The notes under the pieces were generated by a model. That model ran no database searches. It worked only from the letters and a program-made list of their open reading frames with translations, and had not been told where the DNA came from. From Triangularia verruculosa (lineage: Eukaryota > Ascomycota > Sordariomycetes > Sordariales > Podosporaceae): a stretch of 15,529 bases of DNA. Location: assembly GCA_033296885.1 (NCBI GenBank), contig MU864125.1, positions 1-15,529 of the forward strand. The letters run 5' to 3'. How positions within the stretch are numbered: position 1 is the stretch's first letter; the number at the start of each line of letters is the position of its first letter. This document shows positions 1 through 7,184 of the stretch, in pieces. The translations under genes and the position numbers were made by a program.

Positions 1-705
1 TTAGGTATCGTGTGTGACAATTCCGCTGCACTAGAGAGCACTGTAAGTGCCTACCGTTACAGGGCCCTTAGGCCCGTATACGGCTCATACCTTTTAATAA
101 TATTATTTCCGTTATTTTAATTATCCTCGGTATTATTATTATTTATTATACTATTATTAATATTATTTTTTAATTTACTAATTTCTTTTTTTTTAAACTT
201 TTAAAAAAACTTAAAAAATAACGTAATAAATCTAAATTTATTATTAAATATCAGGGAAAACTTACCCTATAACTATTTATATTTCCTTTTATTAATTTAT
301 AATAATAACCTTTAATAAATCGGCGTTAATTTCTTTGAATAAAAATTTAATAGATTTAAAGAATTAATTAAAGTTTTTTTCCGTTTTATTATAATAAAAT
401 TTAAAAAATAACAAGAGGTTTATATTAAAGGGGGTTTTTATTATTATATAAAAAAAAGAAGGTTATATTTATTTATTAAATAAGTTAAGTTAATAAAAAA
501 GATTTATAAATATATTTTAATAGAATATTCGATTTTCGGATAGTAAAAAATTATAACCTTAAATTAATAAAAATCGTTAACTTTTTATTATATATAATAT
601 TTAATTTTCTTATTATTAAACTATTTAATAACCGTACTGACTCTGGTATAATTATTACCTTTCTTTTTTTATTTAATATTTTTAAAGTTATATATATCTT
701 TTTAC

Positions 706-731
706 TTGTAGGGACTTAAGTCCTTATAAGT
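706..731. repeat. Decayed 26-bp palindrome
   Basis: The core GGACTTAAGTCC (712-723) is a perfect palindrome. The whole 26-bp stretch becomes perfectly self-complementary if two sites are corrected for G/A or C/T transitions, the change RIP makes. Immediately to the right a GC-richer, C/G-asymmetric segment runs to about 780. Its reverse complement (AACTAAAATCAACCACTCTACC and onward) resembles the long terminal inverted repeats of fungal pogo/Fot-type DNA transposons. That family resemblance is from memory and unverified; no transposase could be read. Confidence 0.4.
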
Positions 732-850
732 AGGGGGGACGTAGGGGTCGAGCGGGTAGAGTGGTTGATTTTAGTTACTTTATAGGCCTATATTTAACTA
801 ATAATATAGGCGCTATAATATTATAACGATATAACCGACTTTATTTCTCC

Positions 851-906
851 GATATCCTCCGATATCTTTTAATATCTTTTAATATCCTTTAATATTTTCC
901 AATATC
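851..906. repeat. 10-bp tandem repeat, about 5.6 units
   Basis: Units GATATCCTCC, GATATCTTTT, AATATCTTTT, AATATCCTTT, AATATTTTCC and a partial AATATC follow one another without spacers. All differences are C/T or G/A transitions from a GATATCCTCC-like unit, so this is a small minisatellite that has been hit by RIP. A 10-bp period is not a codon multiple, so it is unlikely to be coding. Confidence 0.7.
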
Positions 907-1521
907 ATTACTTCTTCCTAATTATATACGACTACTTATTTATAACCTAATTATAATACAGTTTATACTTTAACTTTATAATCGACTTTATAAATTTCTT
1001 TATATCCGGTTTATACTTCTTTAACTATTAAATATCTTTTATAATTTAATCTATATATCTATTATAATTCGACTTCTTTAAATATAAAAAGTAAATATAA
1101 AGTTTATTCGAATAAAATCAAATAGTTCGTTTAAGGTATTAATTGTTATTTTCTATATAATAATTACTATTTTGGTATCGTCGAGGTATTTAAAAAAGAG
1201 TATTAATATTATAATATACTATATTAAATATAACGGAAGGCGAATTTTAAATAATATATTATTTCAATATTTTTAAGAACTTTTATTAATATTTTAATAA
1301 TAGTTAATATAAGAGTTATTAATTCTATAATTAATAAATTAGGAAAGGTTTTATAAATATTTTTTTATACGTAAAAGTCTTTTACTATAGTTTAAATATA
1401 CTTTATATAACACTTCGTATTTTTTCGTAGCTTTTTTATAGCGTTCGTATTAAAATATACATAAGTATATCGGAAGTCCGAATCTTGTGGCAATTTTTAA
1501 GCCCTTTATGCCATATAGTGT

Positions 1522-1526
1522 AGTAG
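1522..1526. repeat. Target-site duplication AGTAG, left copy
   Basis: AGTAG directly precedes the TGTCAC start of the outer 5' LTR and is repeated directly after the 3' LTR at 15173-15177. A 5-bp duplication is normal for Ty3/gypsy integrases. Without the element the site reads TATAGTGT-AGTAG-GGC-ACACTATA, an 8-bp inverted repeat with the duplication in its loop. Confidence 0.9.
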
Positions 1527-1644
1527 TGTCACAACCCTGGTATATGGACGACAATAACGATTGGTTGTGGAACCACGGGAAGCGGGGACCAATCGGGAGA
1601 ATGCTTAGGAGAACCAATCATAGTGAGGAACGATGATCAGTGTG

Positions 1645-1702
1645 CTCAGGGCACTAAGCAGAGGAAGCAGAATACTCAGTATACTCAGGGCACTGAGCAG
1701 AG
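1645..1702 (+). repeat. 19-bp direct repeat in outer U3
   Basis: CTCAGGGCACTAAGCAGAG (1645-1663) recurs as CTCAGGGCACTGAGCAGAG (1684-1702), one mismatch in 19. The repeats lie upstream of the TATA-like sequence, where enhancer repeats are commonly found in LTRs. The 3' LTR has the same pair. A regulatory role is inferred from position only. Confidence 0.75.
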
Positions 1703-1720
1703 TGAGCACGACTAGGAGAA

Positions 1721-1738
1721 GGTCTATATATACGGAGG
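1721..1738 (+). promoter_or_regulatory. LTR core promoter (TATA-like)
   Basis: GGTCTATATATACGGAGG contains a TATATATA stretch about 180 bases before the LTR end. It is identical in all four LTRs of this window (outer copies at 1721 and 14981, inner copies on the - strand near 6097 and 13196) despite heavy mutation around it and despite the unrelated U3 sequences upstream. Calling it the TATA box and the start of the transcribed LTR part is inference. Confidence 0.6.
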
Positions 1739-1925
1739 AACTAGATAGCTTGTAGATAGTTCCGCAGTATACAATCACAGCTTATATTCACGGTATCTTA
1801 TGTTTACATTGAGACATCTTATTGTGCACTGTTTAGCTGCACCGAACCAATTGTCAGCAGTAGCCTTCAACCGAATATCCCTTTCAGAGGTTCTATACAG
1901 GGGTTCGTTACACGTTGCATACTCA

Positions 1926-1954
1926 CTTCAACTCTGTCATCGGATAAGTTGAAG
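1926..1954 (+). promoter_or_regulatory. Leader hairpin after 5' LTR; possible priming region
   Basis: CTTCAACT (1926-1933) and AGTTGAAG (1947-1954) form a perfect 8-bp stem with a 13-base loop. In addition GTTGAAGGC (1948-1956) is perfectly complementary to GCCTTCAAC in U5 (1863-1871), with ATCC/GGAT extending the pairing after an internal loop, so two alternative folds exist. No TGG-initial tRNA primer-binding site is visible in the roughly 50 bases after the LTR. The inner element keeps the same leader with one mutated base in the stem. A role in minus-strand priming or RNA folding is inferred. Confidence 0.5.
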
Positions 1955-1971
1955 GCACCAAGTTAAACGCC

Positions 1972-2802
1972 ATGGCCGAAAACACCAACACCCAGGAGGG
2001 AATCCCTACCCAACCCACCATCGACCAACTTCTTACTCGTATCCAGAAGCTCGAGTTTAGGGAACCAGATTGGGAGAAGTACTGGGAAAACAAGGAGATC
2101 GCCAGCATAGGGCTCTCACAGATGCCCGGACAAGTACCTCGCTATAAATGGTACGAACCATGCGATAGAGATACGGCACAGTTGCATCCCAGACACCCAG
2201 AGCATAGGAGGATGCCTTGGTTCCAGTTTATTACACATAGGTACGTAGAGCATCACCAAAGCAAGGCTCTCCAAGGACACTAGCCAGTACGGCAATTAAG
2301 AAGAAACGGAGATCCCAAGCCGGTCACGAGAACTATAGCCAGATAGGGTCGACAACAAAAGGAGTTGGACGACTATTTCCTATAGAGACAAGGAGACCCA
2401 GTTAAATTGGAGAAGGAACTTCAGGTTATACGGTTTACACCTAGGTACGCAAGATACTACCTTAAGTAAATAACTAGTTAAGGAAAAGACACCGCCAATA
2501 AGGAAGAATACGAGTTAGCATAATATAAGAGTCCAGATTGCGCGTTCCACTTACGAACAAAGGCCAAAAGACACCACGACGTCCAGGCTGAAGCCGAAGC
2601 CAAGGTTACGGCAAAGGGGCGGCGGATACGTAATCGAAGGAGGATTTGATAAGGTATAAAAGACGAAAAATAGGAAGAAGCTTAATAATAATAGTTAGCC
2701 AATTTCGAACTACTAAATAGTTTAATAAAAGAGGACGCTCTAGAAGTACAATAATAGTCGGGAAAAAGGCTACGGCCTTTCGCAGAGGCCGCAAACCTCT
2801 AA
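1972..2802 (+). pseudogene. gag-like ORF1 of outer element, internally deleted
   Basis: ATG at 1972 (context ACGCCATGG) opens 103 uninterrupted codons to TAG at 2281; stop-rich sequence in the same frame continues to TAA at 2800. Residues 1-33 match the start of the inner element's ORF1 (the PTIDQLL segment is shared). The text then jumps to a part that in the inner copy lies about 1.4 kb downstream. Capsid and CCHC knuckle are therefore missing; the junction is near 2055-2075. The deletion preserved frame: 1972 and the slippery-site codon TCG at 2758 are in register. Later shared segments, such as LDDYFL and CAFHLRTKA, belong to the long ORF1 tail of unknown function. Sequence up to about 2280 is far less RIP-mutated than what follows. 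Confidence 0.8.
2760..2791 (+). promoter_or_regulatory. -1 ribosomal frameshift signal (outer)
   Basis: GGGAAAA at 2760-2766 lies in the ORF1 frame as G-GGA-AAA, the required X-XXY-YYZ phase. After a 6-base spacer, CGGCCTT (2773-2779) and GAGGCCG (2785-2791) form a 7-bp stem with a 5-base loop. Slipping back one base leads straight into the frame of protease and RT, and the ORF1 frame stops at 2800. This is the usual architecture of a programmed -1 frameshift, known in many retroelements. Function here is inferred from layout. Confidence 0.7.
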
Positions 2803-5800
2803 GGGACCACGAACAAAGTATCAGTAAGGTCGCTACTATACAAAGGAGGGGCATAAAAGATAAGAAGTTACGAGTAGCAGCGCGTTAGAAGGGTTTTCAG
2901 ACGCAAATACTCGTAGATAATAGAGTAAAAGCGGACTTAATCTTATTAAGATTTACATAATAAGCCCGAGTTCTATAAAAAAAGAAAAAGGAAGAGGTTA
3001 TTATAAAAGGACCCTTCCCTACGTAGTTAATAACTAAAGAAACGTTACTACTAAATATTACAATATCAGGGAAAACAATAACAGTGATTTTCGACATTGT
3101 AGATATAGGACCAGAAAAAGATATAATTCTGGGGCAATTATAGTACGAGGACTATAATCTAGATATCGATTAAAAGGACGGTAGCCACTTACGACCGAGG
3201 GAATATCGGAAGTATTCGACTAACGATAGAAGATTAGAAGTACAGTAGGAGCAGAGTATAGGATAAGCACCCTCTACGGCACTACCGTAAGAGATATAAG
3301 AAGTATTAATATATTTAATCGATAAAGGCGGTAGGATCGAAGAAGTAAGGTTAATAGGAATAGTTACGTTAGTGGAAATTGCGGTAGTAATAAAAGACAA
3401 ATACACCTATTATAATAATATAAAGAAGGGCAATAAGAAGGAGGTACCGGTAAAATACTAGGGGCATCCGGTATTTACAGTAAAATACCTTTAAAATCTA
3501 CTAAAAAAGGAACTATAAAACTATAAAATTAAACTTAAAGAAAGAGTAAAGTTTAAGCTCTTTTAAATTTATTATATTAATAATAAATAAAATAAGGAGT
3601 TACGGAAGTATTTAAACGAAAATATTAAGAAAAGATATATCAGAGCATCTATATTACCGGCTAAATATCCTGTTTTCTTCGTACCGAAGAAAGATAGAAG
3701 TCCGCGACTATATATAGATTATCGACAGCTAAATTAAAAGATAATAAAGAATAATTACTTATTATTATTAATTTCTCGGTTAAAAAGTTAATTATTAAGG
3801 GTATAATAGTTTACTAAACTTAATATACTAATTAAATATATATATATACGAATTAAGAAGGAAGATAAATAAAAGACGGCCTTTCGTACGCTTTACGGGT
3901 ATTTCGAATACCTTATTATACCGTTTAAGCTTATAAATATACCGGCGACTTTCTAAGTCCTTATTAATTATATAATTCGCTAATACCTCGATAAAATAAC
4001 AATTTATTACTTCAACGACGTCCTTATCTACTTACGTATTCTAAAGGAATATAAATAGTACGTTAAAGAGATTTTAAACGCATTATATAGAGTAGAACTA
4101 TTAATTAATAAGGATAAAAGCAAGTTTTATATATAGGAAACGGTCTACTTAAGGTATTTAATCTCGCTAGGAGAAATGCGAATAGAGTTAGGGAAGATCG
4201 TAATAATTAAGGACTAACCGAGATTATAAATAGAAACGGCCGAACGACTAAAGACTAAGGTTCGAGAGTTTCTAGGGTTTACGAACTTCTATCGGATATT
4301 TATACGGAACTATAGCGCTATAGCGAAACCATTAAACGACTTAACTAAGAAGGACGCCGAGTTTAAATAGGAAAAGAAATAGAAGGAGGCTTTTTAAGTT
4401 ATTAAGAACGCTATTATAGCGGACCTAGTATTTAAACTCCCTAACCTAGGACGACCTTTTAAAGTCGAGATAGATACTTTCGACTATGCTATCGGAGGAT
4501 AATTAGAATAACGAGACGAGGATAGGAGACTATACCTAATAGCGTTCTTTTTAAAAAAGCTAAAGTAATTACGTAAAAACTACCCTATCTACAATAAAAA
4601 ACTACTTACTATTATTAAGGCCTTCGAAGAGTGGAGACTATACCTTAACGGTATTAATTACGAGGTCCAGGTTTATATTAACTATAAAAACCTAAAGTAT
4701 TTCACTATTATTAAAGTCTTTAATATTAAGTAAGGCCGGTAGTTAGAATTCTTATCCGAGTTTAATTTTTAAATTTATTATAAAAAAGGATCCGAGAATA
4801 TAAAAGCGGACGCTCTAAGTAAAAGGGCGGATTATTATAAAGAGAAAGTAAGAGAGGAATTACTACCTTTATTATAGGAAATAACAGAAGATATACTTAA
4901 GTACCTGCTTTAATAGTAGGCTAAATATTATATAGTATATTAAGAAGAATCTACTATCTATAAATACTAAGATAATATCGATAATAACGATTAAGAATGA
5001 TAAGTTAAGTTAGAGCTATTAGGGATTTAAAAGGATAACCGTTACTGGCTTTAATATAATAATAGGGCCTACGTTAACCTAAAATAGCGGAGAACGCTAA
5101 TTTAAGAGATCTATGAGTCGAAGTTCGGGGGATATATAAAAGTAACTAAAACGACGGAGAAAATTAAATAGCATTTTAATTAATTAGGAATAAAAAAGGA
5201 TATAGAAAAAATATTATAGGAGTATAACCTCTATAAGAGAACGAAAGTAGAGAGATATAAGCTATATAGGTTTTTAAAGCTATTATTAGTAATAGAGTAA
5301 CTATAGAGTTCGGTATCGATAAACTTTATTATTAAACTATTAAAATTTAAGGATATAATTACGGATGTTAAATATAATAGTATTTTAATGGTAATCGATA
5401 AGCTTACTAAGTAAATATACTTTTTACCTTATAAAGAGACCTAGACGGCGGAATAATTAACGGATATAATATTTCGGAATATTACGGTAATATATATATA
5501 GCTAAAGGAATTTATTATAAATCATAATATTAAGTTTATATCGAAGTTTTAGAAAACTCTAATAAAGTAAATAAAAGTAAAAAGTAAGGTATTATTAATA
5601 TACTACCTATAAACGGACGGCTAAACGGAGAGGCTTAATTAAATCGTCGAATAATACCTTCAGAATTATATTAATTTCAAATAAAATAACTAAGTTAAAC
5701 TTTTACTAACGGTACAACTTATATATAATATAGTATTAACGGAGATAACGAAAGTTATATTATTCTTTATAAACTATAGTTTTAAAGCAGATTTACAGTA

Positions 5801-5905
5801 AGGACTAAAGGTAAAGGTACCTAAAGCGGTAGTAAAGGTAGGGAAGCTATATATACTGTACGCTAAATTTACAAAGGAACTTAAATTCGTTCGGAAATGT
5901 ATATA
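2764..5905 (+). pseudogene. pol of outer element, part 1 (protease, RT, RNase H, integrase)
   Basis: All parts are in the -1 frame relative to ORF1. Protease: VDNRVKADLI near 2913, where the catalytic D-S/T-G has become DNR. RT: about 3600-4130, with FVPKKD and IDYRQLN, and the active site YFNDVLIY at 4008-4031, where the first catalytic Asp is now Asn. RNase H: about 4460-4840, EIDTFDYAIGG to ADALSKRADYY. Integrase: zinc-binding part about 5110-5260 (the Cys pair of CNLC reads YNLY), core about 5350-5650, C-terminal part cut at 5905 by the inner element. Dozens of TAA/TAG codons stand at Gln and Trp positions. It would have copied element RNA to DNA and inserted it; it is certainly dead. Decay is heavier than in the inner pol. 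Confidence 0.9.
5901..5905. repeat. Target-site duplication ATATA, left copy
   Basis: ATATA immediately precedes the inner element's left LTR edge (TGTGACG at 5906) and recurs immediately after its right edge at 13402-13406. Removing the element and one copy rejoins the outer integrase frame without a break: ATA at 5901-5903, then the codon split across the insertion, then AAG at 13408. Confidence 0.9.
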
Positions 5906-6302
5906 TGTGACGAACCCCTATACAGAACCTCTGAAAGGGATACTCGGTTGAAGGTAACTTCTGACAATTGGTTCGGTGCAGCTAAACAGTATATAACAAG
6001 ATGTCTCAATGTAAACATAAGATCCCGTGAATATAAGCTGTGATTATATACTACGGAACTATTTATAAGTTATCTAGTTCCTCCGTATATATAGACCTAT
6101 TATTAAGACTAGGATTATTCTATCCTTCGAGAATTATAGCTGACTCCCGAGGATTATAATGATTCCCAGGAATTATTTATGATTCCTTGTATCCCGGATG
6201 ATCCTCTTCCTATTGGTTTATCCTCCTTTCCTTTAATTAGCTACCGTACCTCCTCTTTCCTATTAGTTATTCTCTTCGGGTATTTATATTATATTCGTAA
6301 TA
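5906..6302 (-). repeat. 3' LTR of inner element
   Basis: 397 bp, colinear with 13005-13401. R-U5 is 5906-6097 and U3 6098-6302. The U3 end is altered (TATTACGAAT in element orientation where the partner has TGTCACGAAT). Differences from the other inner LTR are strongly strand-asymmetric: this copy mostly shows C-to-T on the + strand, the other mostly G-to-A in its R-U5 half. Confidence 0.95.
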
Positions 6303-6318
6303 CGATGCTCCCCCTCTT
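6303..6318 (-). promoter_or_regulatory. Polypurine tract of inner element
   Basis: In element orientation AAGAGGGGGAGCATCG abuts the start of the 3' LTR. The same 16 bases precede the outer 3' LTR at 14771-14786. Position and purine content fit the plus-strand primer of Ty3/gypsy elements. Confidence 0.85.
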
Positions 6319-6419
6319 AAGTCGATATCCCGGTAACTTTATTTAAAACCTTTTACTAATAATTATTCTTTCCTAATATAAGTCTTCCTTTTTATTTTTT
6401 TACCGCTACGATATTTAAC

Positions 6420-7070
6420 CGCGTAAGTAAACCTAAGCGTTCGATAACGTTAATTTATATCGATTTTACAACGAAAATACTATATTGTCCTTTCGCTATA
6501 TTAACCCCCTGTTTTGCTTGTTCTACTTGCAATCTTCCCTGTATTATATCGCCCTCCGAGTCCTCCCGTTGCCTTGAATATATCCGTTGAGCTCTCTCGC
6601 TTTACGACGTTCTTAGAGTAACTCCTCGTTAATTATCCTATATTATTTTTTAATACGATGCTGTGGAGGCGGAGCTCGAGTTTGTTAAAGAGTAAGCGGA
6701 GGCTGCCGCTATAAATGCCCGTCGTATTTAGGAAGAGGTTAAAGTTGCGAATAAGAAGGTTCGGCGTCTATGTAAATAGAAGAAAATGTGGCGCGAGAAG
6801 ATGTTGCGGGTTATATTCCGGGGTTTTAATACCGTAGAGGAATTGGAAGAGTTAGAGCGCTAGGAGGCCGCTAATAAAGTCGTTTCCCTACCTCCGTTGG
6901 ACCCCTCCTTTGATTGGGCCTCTGTGCCGTTGGACTGGCTGGGCTAAGACTTCCCCGGCGGGTTCGTCGATCCTATAAGTAACTCGGGTTTTGGTTTACT
7001 ACCGGGTTTACCTCCTCTGGCCTCCTAAGGTTCCTCCGATGGAATCCTTCCAACCTCTCTGGGTAATTAA
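6420..7070 (+). pseudogene. Antisense ORF of inner element (Cys-rich, coiled-coil, Gly/Ser tail)
   Basis: Unidentified. Read on the + strand, opposite to pol, one frame is protein-like from about 6420 to TAA at 7068-7070. Nearly every stop in between is TAA or TAG where Gln is plausible; one TGA is a likely former Trp or Arg. The N-terminal third is Cys-rich: PCFACSTCNLPC at about 6507-6542, then further Cys before IRW. The middle is Glu/Lys/Arg-rich with long charged stretches typical of a coiled coil (KKVRRL, KKMWREKMLRV, VEELEELER) at about 6660-6870. The C-terminal third is Pro/Gly/Ser-rich (LPPLDPSFDWASVPLDWLG, GFGLLPGLPPLAS). No start codon survives. A diverged relative lies in the same place in the outer element (14040-14579). 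From memory, similar Cys-cluster plus coiled-coil proteins are abundant as hypothetical proteins around fungal retrotransposons; function unknown. Pol's own frame also stays fairly open on the other strand here, so coding direction is inferred from composition. Confidence 0.6.
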
Positions 7071-7112
7071 AGTTCGTGGTGTTAGTTATAGGTAGGTTCT
7101 TAGGTCCCTATT

Positions 7113-7183
7113 AACCTTGTGGTGTAGCGTGTAGTACGTTGACTATTACGTCGGAGGTGCGGGTTCGATTTCCGTCGAGGTTG
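7113..7183 (+). tRNA. tRNA-like sequence / tRNA pseudogene in inner element
   Basis: A cloverleaf can be drawn. Acceptor AACCTTG/CGAGGTT is 7 bp with one T-G pair. D-stem GTGT/GTAC closes with two G-T pairs. The anticodon-arm stem TTGAC/GTCGG leaves a 6-base loop TATTAC. T-arm is GCGGG-TTCGATT-TCCGT, and discriminator base is G. The A box TGGTGTAGCGTG (7120-7131) and B box GGTTCGATTTC (7162-7172) each differ from the pol III consensus at about one position, the B-box change being a RIP-type C-to-T. The short anticodon loop prevents naming an amino acid. It is antisense to pol, lies 43 bases after the antisense ORF's stop, and has a counterpart at 13928-13997. More likely a captured, decayed tRNA gene than a working one. 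Confidence 0.6.
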
Positions 7184-7184
7184 T

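Larger units (their letters stand above)
1..1521. other. AT-rich left flank, no intact gene
   Basis: The first 90 or so bases are of balanced composition, with a short inverted repeat (CTGTAA at 41-46 and TTACAG at 57-62) and a GGGCCC run. From about 95 to 1480 the sequence is very AT-rich with many TAA/TTA words, as expected of RIP-mutated repeat DNA. I could not recognise a protein in any frame. Two substructures are listed separately: a decayed palindrome next to a possible DNA-transposon terminus (706-780) and a 10-bp tandem repeat (851-906). Composition recovers at about 1485, shortly before the LTR at 1527. Confidence 0.6.
1527..1912 (+). repeat. 5' LTR of outer element
   Basis: It starts TGTCACAACC and ends GGTTCGTTACA, and is colinear with 14787-15172. 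The first 194 bases (U3) carry a 19-bp direct repeat and differ entirely from the inner element's U3. The last 192 bases (from GGTCTATATATACGGAGG at 1721) are closely similar to the inner LTR and should hold the core promoter, R and U5. This copy has suffered much less RIP than the 3' LTR. It has a few changes of its own near its 3' end, including C for A at the GTCAGCAG/GTCAGAAG site. Confidence 0.95.

Noticed and set aside
240..700. Possible transposase gene in the left flank
   Set aside because: Both strands were read for acidic-triad or helix-turn-helix patterns, but the sequence is too AT-rich and stop-filled to support any family.
1..1500. CRISPR array, rRNA, riboswitch or bacterial-type operon
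   Set aside because: No regularly spaced repeats, no rRNA-like conserved segments, and the whole context is a eukaryotic LTR-retrotransposon landscape.
1923..2108. Open frame of 61 codons on the - strand across leader and gag start
   Set aside because: It is the complement of the real gag start, with Ser/Trp-rich low-complexity composition and no counterpart intact in the inner element.
2606..2854. Open frame of 82 codons on the - strand
   Set aside because: It lies opposite the ORF1 tail and frameshift region, is Leu/Ile-rich without domain signs, and is not preserved as an open frame in the inner element.
2897..3097. Open frame of 66 codons on the - strand
   Set aside because: Complement of the protease region; low complexity (Phe/Ser runs).
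3170..3406. Open frame of 78 codons on the - strand, with a clear relative at 10197-10412 on the + strand
   Set aside because: The two are similar because they are complements of the same pol segment between protease and RT. Ser/Thr/Ile/Tyr-rich composition is what the complement of a purine-rich, CA-depleted pol gives. Conservation is explained by pol.
2280..5900. Considered whether the very frequent TAA/TAG codons mean a non-standard genetic code
   Set aside because: Stops coincide with Gln and Trp sites, LTR copies differ by transitions in CpA context, and stop-free stretches use normal Gln codons. RIP explains this without recoding.
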